A DNA stretch of 64,000 nt from contig NW_023998416.1 in NCBI RefSeq assembly GCF_014805625.2, forward strand, positions 16,388,401 through 16,452,400, written 5' to 3'. Positions within the stretch are counted from its first letter, which is position 1. Every line of letters starts with the position of its first letter. The notes beneath the pieces were generated by a model that did no database searches, was not told the DNA's origin, and saw nothing but the letters and a program-made list of their open reading frames with translations. This DNA is from Glossina fuscipes. Taxonomy: Eukaryota > Arthropoda > Insecta > Diptera > Glossinidae. Of this stretch, positions 38,301 through 53,300 are shown piece by piece. The translations under genes and the position numbers were made by a program.

Positions 38301-41300
38301 ATACTCATCCTCTCTCTCTCTCTCTCTCCTTTTTTTGCGCAACTTTTTTCTAATCATCACCGTGTTACACGCATGGTGGATAACCCCTGAATGTTCCGTC
38401 ACGTTAAGAAAAAAAAAAGGTCTCAAAAGAAGTGACAACTGACCTACCTCTCCACGCTATCACGCCACTTCTTTTTTGACCGTTTGGTTGAATTAGGTAT
38501 TTACAAAAGTAGATCCGTTGATTTGTTCTTTTATGCAACCCTAAATTCTCAAAAAGTTTGCGTCTAGCAATAATAAAATTGAGCCGTAACAGGTCTGTGA
38601 CGTCGTTAGCGGCGTTCTAGGCTGTATGCGCGCTGTAAGAAAAATATCAATCTGTGTTTGCTAAACACCGGGAGTACTTAGCAAACCATTGATCTGAAAC
38701 TGTTCACGTAAACCAGAAATTCCCCGTAAGTGTAAGTCTTTAAATCGTAGTGACTAGGTACAAACCTTCCTTCTCGCTCTTGGCTTCTGTTCAGACCGCT
38801 TGTCGTTGTTGTCCGTCAATTACCGACAATGCGACATGCCCAACAGTGGTCACTGTTTAACGTACTTCATTTGATGTTTTTTACATTATATTATGTTTAG
38901 CGTAAGCTGAACGAACTAAATTACTTGGAGCAAGCAAAAGTTGTAACAATATCTCCTTTTTATGGCATTTCTGATATTTTACGCATTTCGTCTTTCTTTC
39001 TGGTTGTGGGTGGGAATATGGGAGACTTAAACTATAATTAAAAAGATATTCTTCTTATGAGAAGGAGTATGTGTGTTATAGACGATCAGACAAGTTTAGC
39101 ATGCCATGCATTCTTCGCTGATGGGTCAACAAATTAACTTTTAAGTTTAACAAAACAACAAAGAAAAATGCAAAAACAATAACCACTAAAACTTTTTAAC
39201 TTTATGTTGTTTGCTATAAGAGCACAAATTAATTTAGCTCATGGTCGTTCAAAGCGCCTTTCATAAACCATATTATGTACGCGAAAGTAAGGTGCGGCTT
39301 ACGAATTATGTAAATAAAATCTTTCAATTTATAAAGATAGAGATAAATTATGTTTGGATCTATTTGTCTTCTTACTAAAAGAAAGCTGTGGCCTGCTCTT
39401 AGTCAGATACATGCTCATGATCGTGAAAGTATTAACTGAGATAAAGCAAAATTTTTGTTTCCTTTCAGAGATTGTTTTAGCTTTCTATAGTAAGATATAT
39501 AGAATATTAATACCTTATACTGACGAGGAACGTAGGATTTACTTATTTCAAAGATTGATGCTATGTGATGTTGCTGCAATTATATGTACATGTATCTGTA
39601 TACACACTGTATGTGTATATACATTTTTATATATAAAGCACACATCATTTGAGATACAAGGGTATATGAGTAAGTTTGTGCAGAAGTATGCAACACCCAG
39701 AAAGACTTGAAGTGGACCCACCTTTCACCTTCACGTACTGAATTGACGTAAACTTGCCTGTCGGTCTGTCCGTCTTAAATTCAACCTTCAGGTCGCATTT
39801 TTTGAGATATTTTCATGAAATTTGGGGGATGAAAATGATTCGGATCAGAACGCGTCTTCTACCATTCCCTTAAAATGTTTTATTTTGAAAAGTTGTAACC
39901 ATTATAATGATTTTGCTTATGTTATCTATATTTATATATTTTCTACATTGTACATACACCCTGGTCATGACCCGTACAATAACCTTCAATATCCAAAAGG
40001 ACTTTATTACTTGATCTAAATTTTTTTTGGCCGAAGTATCCTTTTAAGATTTGTCAACAGATAATTCTTGCAGGATTTTCCATCTGGAGGATACGGTGGG
40101 TCGGGCAGCAATTTAAACTTCAATTCATGCACTCTTCCCGTTGAAGATATCGACATGTTAGGCTAGGGGTTTCATTTTCGCTATGACCACAGATGGCGCC
40201 CAACATGCGATCATCCCTCACAGGCCTGAATCTTAATTCAATATAAGACAAACATGTTCGCTTAACGTGTTTATAGTGTTTGCTATCTCATTAATTCGAC
40301 GATCTTTCAAAGCGCACCATTTGAACACTGAACATGGACCTGAACGTTCGTCGTTGCCCAAGCTGGCACGATCGTGAATAATGGTACAGAGTTCTTACAT
40401 ACAGCGTTCAATCGTATCTTATTAATCACAAGCCCATTATTTCCATTTTCACAAAACAATCAAACCATCGCAAAATTATTATTAAGCGACTAGGAGTACG
40501 TATCGATGCATACGTAAACTTTCTCAGCTTTTCAGCACAAGTGATGCCATCTTCATGTTCGAGTCTCAAACTTTCTAGCCAACCTACGTACATGTAATAA
40601 TTTTGTAGTTCATTGCATCAAATGCAGTAATGGGTGACGCCTACGCATTGTATTGTGTATTCAGCTCGTTAATCATAAAGGGCTTTGCTTCTCACCTATT
40701 CTCGGTGTGGAACATTTTCATTCAATGTGGCCTAATAAAGTGAAAAGTTTGGATAACAATGACATAAATGGTTAAAAATGTCAGCCAACGAACGCTATAC
40801 CGCGTAATACCACACAAGAACACAATAGCGCAAACGCCATCAACAAAATTAGTTGAAAATGGAAATGTACAAGAACGCATAAATTCATATACATCCTCAG
40901 TCTAAAAAGTAAAATGAAAATAAATAAGGAAAGTAAACAAAAAAGAAACAAGAGTGAACCACAATACGAAAGGTTCAGAGTAAGTCGTTTTGTATGGTAA
41001 CTACAGCAACGAAAAATGAGAAAAGTAATTGATTTTTTATTTTAATTTTTTTATTTAGTTCGGGAATGAATTTTTTTGTTTTTTTTTTTACAACAAACAA
41101 TTAAAAAATAAATAAATAAAATCAACTACAAGTCAGAAAATGCAAATTCGTAAAAAAAATTTACTTTGCATACAATAATCTAATGATAACTGCTGCATAG
41201 GAGATTATGAGGAGGACAGGCACGTGAAGTCATAAAGTAAGTTTTAAATTTTTTAAATAAATGCCTAACGAACGAACAAACGAACGAACGTACGAGTGGA

Positions 41301-44300
41301 GTTGAATAGCACATCAATATTAAGAGCTGTGTACCAGCAGCAAGCAAGAGTCCACAGTTCTAGCTTAACCTTCCACAGGTTTTCGACGAATCTCTGCCGT
41401 AAACAGACTGCACATGTGTGCAACTAATAAAAGCAAACAAAAAAGGCATGAGTTTTTTTACATACACTACTTTTTGAAAGGACCTACATCCTATGAGCTA
41501 CAACTATGATCTCCTTTTATTTTGGATTCTGGTCATTTTACGAGCACATGTGAACTATTATTTTTCACTATCCATTTACTCCTAAATGGACGTCTTAAGT
41601 AAATGTATACCCATATTATAGACTAAATATGGGGATATATAGGCAGGCATCCCAATTGGACAGAGTCCTTGTAAAGCATGATTTTGATTCAACGTGGCAT
41701 ACAATTTGCGAATATTACAACACGGTTTCGATACAGTACGATTTCACAAACTCGAATGTGTTTCTGTTTAATTGGTTTTTGCTTTTACTTTATTGCTAAT
41801 ATGATGAGATGCGGCCAGTAACTTTTGATGACAACAAATTTTATGGTCCTCATCATTATTTCTTGAATATACTTTTAGTTTTTATATTTCATCACAAAGT
41901 TAAATTTCATATTTCTTTGTTTTTATGAAAACTTGAAGTTAACTCGGCCTCAATGGCCGACTCGACTCGATCTCGACTAGCAACTTAATGGTCGTGTGGT
42001 CAAATCCCAAGACTTACATCTTTGTGTTTTAAGACTTTACTCTTGCAAATTATTTCTCTGGCTTAATTAATTATAATAATAATAATAATAGTAATAATAA
42101 TAACTTAATTCTTTCTTTACATACAATCGGAACGAAATTTCGCAACAAATTTTCATCGTAAAGTTTTGCACCTCAAAATTTGGTTTCGATGCAACATGAT
42201 GCATGTTGCACTGATTTACATTATTTCATGGTATCTTGTAACATGGTCTCTTACAGCACGAATAAGGTTTCGATACGACGCGGTATACATTTTTTTTGAT
42301 ATACTTATATACCAAGGTCTCCAAACTACGTTATACTATACGCTATTTCTTACTTACCCACTTCTGTCGAGAAATTTTGAAGCGGATCGAACCAATCATT
42401 CTTAATAACGTTTCTCCTTGGGGTCACGCCAGTGTTTCGACCTGACAGGCTTAGATCGGTTTAGAAAATGGTTTTGAATCGATCGGTATAATAAAAGGTG
42501 AGTCTATCTTAAATGCTTCTGCGTGTTACCTACGTCGACCCAAACTTAATATATCCTATACTACAAGTGGCGTGTAAAGTGTGGCATAATAGAAAAAAGT
42601 AATGTAGTCTGCATTCCTGTATCTACAGAATACGTAGCATTCTTTAGAAATATTGATTTCTGTGTAGTGGACAATGGACAATTAGTGAAAAACATCAATT
42701 TTCGGCTAGCAAAAAGCCCAGAGAGGTCTGGTCAAACACTTTTTTATACAGAAAATTTAAATTTCAATCAAATAGATGTCTGCCAAAGGTTGCAAGGTTT
42801 TTAAAAAAGTAAATCTTCATAACGTGTTATACACATTTCGCATCGTGTTCGCTGATAAAATTCTGTGAACCGAAAACCATATTTACATAATCGGTTTTAT
42901 TGTTTATTGCGAACGTATCAATAACTCAATTTAGCTTTCATTTGAATTTGACAGAGAAATTTTATGAAGGGAAGCTTTAAAGCTTAATATACAAATCTAA
43001 ATTAAATGCTCTACAATTTTTATATCTCTAGGGGTGACTCTGAATAGAAGGTGCGTGCACTATCGTAGTAAACATGAAAAGAAGTGAAAGAGCGTACAGA
43101 TTACGTATTCTGCAGAGGATTCTTATGAAACATATTTTTGCAATGAAAACCACAATGCTGTACCCAATGTCAAATATGTCAGGATCTATGAAATACGTAC
43201 AACGCTCAACTAAGTATAAATGAAGCAAGTAAGAAATTCAAATTCGGTCGGGTCCGAATCGTTTCCATCCACCACCATTTGATACTTATCAAGCGCGTAG
43301 GCTTTATATGGCTACTGAAGCTTCATATGTCAATATTGGCAATAGTGACTAGGCGTTGCCGATTTTTCCATTTTGATACAGGGGAGCCCAAACCATCGGC
43401 AGAATATAAACGCATATTTTTATCGTTTATGTATGGTTTATAAGTAACGAGCAAAAAACCAGACATTTCTTATTTTGAAAACAGACGTGGTTATAAGTTA
43501 CGTATACTGTGTATATGTGTACTGGCCGACTTAGTTCAACTTTAATACCACTGCTACATTTTTGCGACCAAGGGAATCTCTACCATAGACACAGGGGCAG
43601 ACAGACGAGCAGACAGAAATGCTTAAACCGGTTCAGAGCTTAATACTGATCAAGAATATATATAATATATATAATATAATATAATTCTATAAGGTCTCTT
43701 TAGAGAGAGTAAGCAAAAATGTGCAGCAAGGTCTAACTTTTAATACACAGTTCCACAATGGTAAGTTCCTATAAAAGCAGGGTATAATGTTTTGTGCTAT
43801 GAATTTAGACAATGTTTGGTAGGGTAATAGTCGACTTATCCTGACTATGTTTTCAATTTATAAAATCTAAATTTGGATCAGTGCTCATTAAATTAAACAT
43901 GCCTCGCGTGCATGGGTGTGGTGGTGTTGCCATTTGTCCAAAACAATTTTTTTAGAATGCTTAAAGGTTGGAAAAAAAAGTCTGTCAAAAATCCTCTTTT
44001 TTTCGTTAGTTGCCATAGCAAAAATTGCTTTTATGCTAAATATATGCAAACAACTTCACCATAGATAATCCATTTTAAAAGCCACATTCATGTTTTTGTT
44101 ACTAGAAGAAAACCAAAAAGAAGTAAAGCCAAAAAAAAAAAAAGGCTGTAGCAGCCTCCAGGAACATTTGATCGGTACTGGCGTTCCTAGTATAACGCGG
44201 CACTTACTTTTTATTTTCATTATCATTAATAATAGGAGTTTCAACCGATTTTGAGAAAAAAATAATTTAGTTGTCATTTTTAATGGGTGCAACTCTGAAC

Positions 44301-47300
44301 TGATTAACCCATGTCTGTGTGGTGCTTCTTGTTGGCACTCTCCCGGTTGCAGAAGTGAAGATATCCACTTCAAATTTGGCAGTTTTTGCATGCGGGTTGA
44401 TACTGAAAACAGGTCTAATTGATCTGAGCAGAAGCCCACAGTGCAGCGTAAACTGAACGTAACTCCGTTTCTCTTAACAGAGATGTGTGGTTTTTCCACA
44501 AACAACAGAAGGTTGAAATTTGCCACATTTCCAATTTACGAAACGCTCTGCGTGCAAAAATGGGAAAAATTGGCCGGCCTTTAACAGTCCATTAAACAAT
44601 CTACAGCATCGTTTGTTTACTATAATTATTCATATCACGAGTGCTCAAAATAAAGTGTCGTATGGGAAGTGATCGATATCAGAGATATCTCAGAAGCTGT
44701 AGATTAAACACAAGAAATAAGGTGGACCGACGGACAGACAAGCTTAGATCGATTCGATTTCGGATAGGTCCACCTCAAGCTCTTCTGGGTGGTCATTCAT
44801 TCGCACGAAATGAATACATCTGCTTGCGCTACAAGTGGTGTTAAGTATATAAAAGAATGTCGCTGAATTCCTATAGCTTCTAAATCTCAGTTTCTTAAAA
44901 AGAAGGCCACAAACTAAAATGCGTATTTCTTTCGAAAACTCTTGTTTTGCGGCGTACAACTAAAAAGCAATGTGGCTCTGTTCTCCTAAAAAGGAGGTCA
45001 CAAACTGGAGGACCGTATTCTGCTCGAAAAATTTTGTTATGACCTTCTCATTAAAGAGTTCTGAATCGCTTAAACAACAAGTCCATATGGTGAAATGTGC
45101 TTTCCCCGTAAAAATGTTTGAAGTAAACAAAGGGTTTCTCGAAGAGCTGTTTTTACTGTACCTATGTCTTTTGTGCAAAAGTTCGCAGATGAAGGTGAGC
45201 GTCAAGTCGAAAAGTGGCAAAGGCAGAGGTTAAGTTGCTAAGTAGTAAATAGAAGAATAAAACCTATTTATGAGGCTTAAGAGGCCTGGCATGGTAATGC
45301 CGTCGAATGGGATGATTTATCGAACAACCTATTAATAGCCGAAGAGATTTGGTCCTTTGGGCCAACGAAATTCAATTCCCAAATTTTGGTTTTCTATATG
45401 ACGCCATCGCCGGTCAAGGGAATCGAAATGAGTTTTAAGGAAATTATGGCTACTAGGGGCTGGAAGAGCGCAAGTTGATAACTTCAAGCCAAAACAAAAG
45501 AGTTTAAAAATTCATTTTTGCGTATCTATCTTCCAATCAGTATTAAATAAATTGCTTTTATAAGACATTAATATACATTGGCATACATGGGTAGAAATAC
45601 TAATGTAAATTAAAGTAAATTTCGAATTCGCTTTTCACTGTAATGGAGACGCAGATGCATTTTCATGACAATACTTATTACGAAAGGTTACTACAGTTTT
45701 CTAATTGATGCATGAGATTGTGGAAAGGCATGGAGCAGAACAGAGCTATTATTAGTATCTAGTGGTTGCAGACTTTTATGATTATTTTTAAAAGGACATA
45801 AAACTTCGTCTCTATGTAGGAATTTGAAGCAAAACATTTCTGAGAATGTGAAATGAAAATATAAGATTTTTAACGCATATGAGTATACACAGCAATTTAT
45901 CAAATGAAATGACAAACGTTTTCATATGCTTTTCGAAAGCGTAACAAAGCAATTGGATCATCCACATTTCTTTTACATGTCAATGTGGGAGGCAAGGGAG
46001 AAGTAAAAATAGGTTTTACTTTATATTTACTTGCACATAAAACTACATTACAAAAGGGAGCTCAGCTCGTTAATACGTCATTCGTAGGCACAACTTCAAT
46101 GACTGAGTTTTTAGAAAGAGCTATTTTTACTTAGTTTCCGCACAAAACGGAACGAGAGCCAATTTGCAAAATGTAAAGCAAATGAAATGATTTTATGTAG
46201 GAATTATTTCAGAGGCAGCCGCCAGTGGAGGCGCGCATTATTGCCGTGAAAAAGGGGAACCATTTGCTTCCCCGTGGAGCATTAGTATCATAAAAGCCGG
46301 AATGCTTAACTCTTTGACCAATGTCACTTTAATTTTGCGTATTCGCCAGTTAAAAGGCAATTGATTTTGCTTTCGCACACGAATAAATTAAATATCGTAC
46401 AAAATACGCCTTACGAGTCAGCATATCGTGAGAAATCATACGGCTCTTAGTACCTAAGTTCGGGGTCTCCAGTTAAAAACGTAGCTGAATGGTACGGAAA
46501 AGTATAGACCGGCCTTCGACATAACATCACGCCCACCCAGTTTGCTTGTCCCTTCTGCCCTTGTGCCCAGATAAGCTTGTCCCTTCTTTCCATCGGTGTA
46601 TACTTCTTTGTCAATTGTAACTGGCTACGGTGTGTCACGGTGGCAACAAAACATTCCCATCACCACTGCATCACAAATGGCGACAGTTCGAGACAACCTC
46701 CGCCATGACAAGTAGTCTAGTCCGAATTTTAGGTTGCTCTAGATATTAAATCACATTTTGTCTTAGCAATTAATTTACAAATTACTGACAATAATCTTTC
46801 CTTAAATAGTTCACTTGTTTGACTGTCCGACCAATCGCAAAGACAATAAGTTGACGCAAATTCACGTAACGAAGCTGCGCATAACGGTGGACCACTTTCG
46901 TAAAACATTTCATTAATTTGCAAATGCTGTTAAAATTTTTCTGTTAATTGAAGGCAGATTTTGACGAGTTGCAGAAGTATTGCCATGTAAGGAGACCAAA
47001 TCAGAACATTGTTCCTTCACCGCACGTCTTTATACCTACCACTGTAAGACGGGGGTATACTCATTTTGTTTTTTCCCAAAATATATGTAGCACCCAAAAT
47101 CAAGCTTCCGAGACCCTATAAATTATATATTTTCTTGATCACCGTGAAGTTCTCAATTGATTAAGCCATGCCTGTCCGTTTGTGTGTCTGGGCGGTGTTT
47201 ATTGGCACTCTTCTAATCGTAGAAATGTAGATATCGACTGTAAATATCGAAGTTTCCGCACGCAGGTTGGTATTGAAAATTGGCCAAATCTGTCGATGCA

Positions 47301-50300
47301 GAAGCGCGCAGTGGAACGTAAACTGAACGCGACTTCGTTTTTTTTCAACAAATATTTGTGGATTTTTGCTCGTTACTCGAAAATTATAAAAGCTAGAAGG
47401 CTGAAAATTTCCGCATTTACTTTGCGAGGCACTCTAACCCTTACGGGAGAAATATCCACTATGTCCACACGAAATTGGTTTTATGCTCATTTACCATAAG
47501 GCAAACCGAAGACCGAATGTTTAAAACTATTTTGTACACTCCTTAAATGAAGATACATTATCTGCCTAACAATAGGTTAAAAATAAGGCAACGGGGTGGA
47601 CACCACCATTACTTTTTTCTTAATAATACTAGCGATATGGATGTCAAGTAAAAGAACTTGGAGAGTAGACTGCGAAAAAGATAGTGGTGGGTACGCGAGA
47701 TTCGGCCGCATATGACTTTCTTACTTGTTAAATTGTAGGACAGATATATATATCCTTCTCGAGCTTACAGCTTACTGTTTGCCTCTCTGACAATATTGAA
47801 GTATTTTAGGTTCTTATCCCTCCATGAACATAACCACAAATTTCCTTCCTTCATGGCCTCCTTTATTAACTGAATTTCTCTTTTCTTCTGCAGCACATAT
47901 AAGCATGTTGACCGCATGCGTTTGTCTACAGTGGATTATGGAAAGTTAGGAGTGTACGTAAAAGTTTTTGTAGAAAGACGAAACTTGACATGGATTTTCT
48001 TATTTGGTGGGCATAGATCGACCTTGCAGGATTATTAAAGTTTGTGGTATGAAACTCCAAATTTGTTGTTCTCTTATCGAATATGATGTTTGATGTCGCT
48101 AACATTACTATGAAGAAGTAAACAGTTCGAACAGTTTGTGAACGCATTCACAAGCGAATGAAAAAATCTTACCAGACTCATGAACGATCTTTTTATGGCA
48201 TGGTCGACGACCAACGAACTCTAGCACACTAGCGATAACAATGAATACAACAATAGCGAGTCAAAGCGAAGTCTCCTATCATATATGCTAGAGATTACAG
48301 GCGCGTTGCCCAAACGGAAGTTAGTAAAATGATTAGTAGTGGAGAAAAAAGTTACTCCAGAGAACATTAGGGATAGTTGAAATTCAAAATTTTCATACTT
48401 TTAAACTGTTTGGTCGATCACTCAGCATACGTCCGTTGTGTAAATGAAAGCCCAACATACACGGACAGAAAGCGATATACTAAACTGCTAGTACAGTAGA
48501 ACGACCATACGATTGCATTTTGCGCTGGACTCAGCGTGAGTTATAAGTGTTTCCGATCAAAGCTTTATACGATTTTGCAGCATTTCTTAGATGATTGCAC
48601 GCTACTAAATATCATATTTGTTTGCGTATTTTGTCTTATGAACATACAGTCTTTTGACAATTGTGGGTGAAACCTCCATTTGATGTAAGGGGATTTCGAA
48701 GTAGGAGTTAGAACACAACCTAAAGTGCTATGACTTATTAGAGGATTTTCCAAAATATTCGATCTTAGCCTGATAAAAGAACATGGTTGCTTTCCCATGA
48801 AAATTTTTGCGGCAGTAATTGCGGTTTTAATCAATGAAGTGCAGGATGGATCTCACTAAATCAATTGCTCCAGTCATGCTGATCTAGAAATTATGTATTA
48901 CCGATGAATATTTCTATATTTTTTAATATGCTCCTTTACGGCAGATGGGTATAAAACATTATTCTAAAATCACTTAAGTTTTTACCGTGAGCCAAATCTT
49001 AGGGGTCATTGTTGTAAGTATTTGTAGTCAATCACTTAACAACCTAATCGGATACTGTAAGAATTCATTTTTTTCCAGTTAATTCACATTAACTTTCTAA
49101 AAAGTTCTTTGACTCTTAAGTTAGTGTACTGATCAGAGGTTAGCCGAACGTTATTTGCCTGTTTCAACTAATCCAATGTAATTAATTATATAAAAATTTT
49201 TAAAAAGGAAAGAAAGAGTATTTCAAGAATGACCGTAGGACGAATTTAATCTTCGTAGTTTTTTTTTATTAACAAAACGAAAGGATAAATAACTAACTTG
49301 CTTTTCCATGCTTCCATGCAATTGTGAAAAGACTTGCCCTTGGTTAAGGTATATAATTTAATTTCTACTTCTTAGTTTACACGCAGTCCTTGTTGTTTAT
49401 TGCTTGAATGTTTGTAAAAGGCAAGTAGTAGATGCGCAAATAAGTTCTACCGGTTTTTTTTTTTTTTTTTTTTTTGCTATATAAAAGGCGCTTGTGTTAG
49501 AATACTGGGAAGGAATATTTTATGAAAAATATTGTCTCCTGCCAGTTACATACTATTCCCATTCTTCTAACTGAATTTAAATCCCGCTCCTATAGAACAT
49601 CTGGTCTTTTCAAGGCATCCATGCGTTCTTATAAAAATGAAAGCTTTTTTCAGGTAAACAGGAAGCCATCGTTTGATATTAATCAAATATAGGTGGGTAG
49701 AGAGGGCCCAGTATAACATTCGGTAAACTGATTTTGCAAATGGAAGTCTTGCTGAAAAAACAAACTATTGTTTTTTGTTATACTTTCGCCCACAATTTGT
49801 TTTTCTTCACATTCTGCTCAAAATCATCACTTTTTGTTGAGAATATTCGGAAGTCATGAGAGTGCGTTCGACCGGTAGACCTTTAAGCATCTACCGACCC
49901 AGCACTTGAGTGTAAATACGATCAATAGCTAATTATTGAAGTTGGAGAGGGTAAGTCTTTGAACCATTGCCGATCGAGCACTCAAGTGTAGCTAATTTCA
50001 TGTACCGATCCGTTGTAAGAGTATGGCCTGCCAAACGAAATATAATTCGGACATGACGACTTCATACTAGCGCTCCTTAACTATTTGCTAACTGAACTAA
50101 AGCAGCTCATAACGGGGCACTTTACTAAAATTTTTAATTTTAAAAATAAATCTTTTTGTAATCATAATCGACGGCACTATGTACAAATGACTTTCCTTTG
50201 TACCTATGATGCTAAATCACTCACGTGACTTTGTTAATTGTATGCAAGCCTGCACTGATGATCACATTTAGTTGTTCCACCATCATTTGTTGCGTTTGTT

Positions 50301-53300
50301 TATCGCCTTCACCGACCTTCGCTTACAAATTATTGTCTTCCAATGTTTTTCTGAAGGGTCTCACTCAGGCCACATCGGACATTTAAATCAGCGAAATCAC
50401 GTTCCATATGTTTTCACATTACGGAGCAAGCACACGACAGAGTTCTACAAGAAATCCTTGACTGTCTGCAGATTCCTACGTTCGAATACACAGCACAAAC
50501 AAATCCATATGGCCTAATGCTTCTTGCTAGGGATGGTTGCCTTCAACAGAAAAAGTACTTATGATGGTATTTGATTTCGAATCGCTTTTATACATCTTGG
50601 TAAAGCTTGCTAATATGACAACAATTAAATTCCATAAATAGTATCACTCTTGACAAATGCTCAGACGTCATGTAACGTCATCTTTTAAAGAACTTGTAAG
50701 CACTTATTTGCACACCTGTTATACACATGATGCTTCAGACATCCGTAGATACGTTTATACAATTTTAATTGTTTAATTTGTTTACATTCACGACAACATA
50801 CGTTTATTTGTTTGCTTGCTTACTTAGAAGCAAAGGATGTGCTTAGATATACGTATATCTGTCTGTCTGTCTGTCTGTGTTTGCGTGTGTATGCAGGATT
50901 GTGAATTTAAAATTTCTATTTTGTCAAAATCATAAGGATGTTAAGGATTTTACCAAAATAGATCCTTTAATTGATTTTGTTTTTTTTTAATATTTCATAA
51001 AACTTTCATAATGAATTACTTGCCTAACGTAAAATGTTTGATGTAACAAAAATGAAAGATATGTACACATGTTAATAATAAAGCAAAAAAACACTTTATT
51101 AAGTGTATATATATATGAAATTCACTATATAGAGAATATATTAAAGACATAAGCTGACGTTGTCATGGTCTGTAAGATAATATCGCTTTATTACCGACTT
51201 TATTACTTTTCATAATTGATATACAAAAAATGTGAAATTTTTCCAATGAACAAATACTTAACAAAAAAAAAATCAGGGACATTTCTGTCGATTTGTCATG
51301 TCAAAAATTCTAACTTTTGTTGAGATGACGACAAGTTTTCAAGAAATTATGATTGCTCTTCTGTCTTGTGTATATCACACGTAAGATAATGTTGTGTTAG
51401 TAAAGCAATTACATATCATTACATATCTTATATCGTAGTTTTCTTTATTTTTTGTTGCTGTTTGTTTTCAGAAAATTGTTCTCGCGTTTTAAGTCACTTC
51501 GACTAGTTTAAACGCTTACAATATAATTCTCAACAAATGAACGATAATATTTCATGATGAAACTAAGAACAAAGTTATTTTTAAAATCATGACTAAGTCT
51601 AGTCCGTTTCTTTTAAGCAAGTTAAAAATTATAATGGCACTGGGCCCGCTATTTAGTATCGTACATCAATCTACGGTTATTCATATAATGACTTTTCAAA
51701 TTATGGCGTTATACGGGACGTGGTCGAACAAGTCGTCCCACCCGCACCATTTTCAATAGCCTTCGTCCTTCGGCCAAACTATGTCGTTGTACCAAGTTTC
51801 ATCAAAATTTTTGAAATATTGCGGCCTATCGCTTAAACACAAGAATGCAAGACGGACACACCTGTTGTAATTAGATCAGAAAGTGATTCTCAATCGATCG
51901 GTCTAATATAAAGTGGATCTCCCCCAAGTTCTTCTGCCTATCACTTCAAGCAGATCTTTTGTTAATTGTGGGCATGGCAAAAGACCGAATAAAACCATGT
52001 TATCTAGAAATTTCATTTTATATTGGACGCTTGCCATAAATCGTAGGTCTTTCAAGAGGTACATTAAGAGAGGAGGGAGCGACTATAATTTTTCAGAAAA
52101 TCAATTTTTTATTACCGTAAATGATTCTTGGAATATTTAACAATGGTATAAAAAAAATGACTAGGGGCGTGGCAAAATTTTAAATTGTCCGAAAATTGGA
52201 TTTTTCGAACATAGTGTTATTACGGGTTCTTGAAGCTTCGACCGTGTTTTACTCGAAGCATGATTTTTCAAAACGGTACGCAGCATATAACTCCAATACT
52301 TCCTATTGACTTCTCTCCTCACATGAATTTATTATGATCTCAGCTGGCCTGGTTTGCTTGTGCTCAACCTAAAGGTCACAATTTTTGTGATACTTTGATC
52401 AAATTAGATATACCACCATGTCGTGGTGCAACAGTGAAAACTTTTGGAAATGATGCAGTTCGGAGCACTTTATCAGCCACTTTCCATACAACACCTTATT
52501 TCGAATAGTCGATAGTGTGGTAGGCGCAGTGTTTTCGCTGCTTAATCTTTGATTTCTTAATCGCCTAAGGAATGTTTGTGCCAACGAACACTTTGATAGA
52601 ACTCATAACTAGGTTAGATCTTCTAAACTAGGCTAGATCGAGAAAATTTGACTATAGGTAGTTATTTAAAGGTCTTTCAATGTCAAATCAAAGTCAAATT
52701 GATCCACAGGGTAGCTCTAGTGTTAAGTAATTTCTTCCTTGCTTTAGATTTAAACTTACTATTATCCCTGCTTTACGAGAACAGTTTCTGCGTTGCCTTT
52801 TTTTAATACTTTTCAAGATTCATTTTTTCTTTTTTAATACCTAAATGTATGCTTTAAATTTTCCTTGAATTTCCTTATATGAATACGTTTTGCTTTCATG
52901 CAGTACACAGTGATCGTCCCCCTTAAAGTACTACATATCTACAAGATTAAAGCGTTTCGAAAGTGCATGAAGTTGTTTCGCCCACATACGCTGGAATTGG
53001 GGACTAATTAATGCTACCTTCGTTAGATTTAATATTTTATTCGGTGTTTTTTCTTGCTAAATATTACTCTGTATTGTCCTTAACCGCCGTTTGAAATTTT
53101 CGATTTCAGTTAGATTGATAATAGAAAAACTAAAAAGCTCCATCCAATACAGAAGTTGACGTGTTTTTCTTAGTATTACAAATCCAATATTGAAATAATT
53201 ATGTTATATATTATATTAAATGATACCCAATCAGTTAATGTGAAGTTACTACTTTTTCATAAGCACACATATGCGCAGCTTGAAATATATCATTAGTGAC

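Noticed and set aside
44056..44526. 156-codon minus-strand frame
   Set aside because: Mostly covers the repeat C copy; composition is not convincing and no family is recognised.
47182..47499. 105-codon plus-strand frame
   Set aside because: Lies inside repeat C, whose other copies do not keep the frame.
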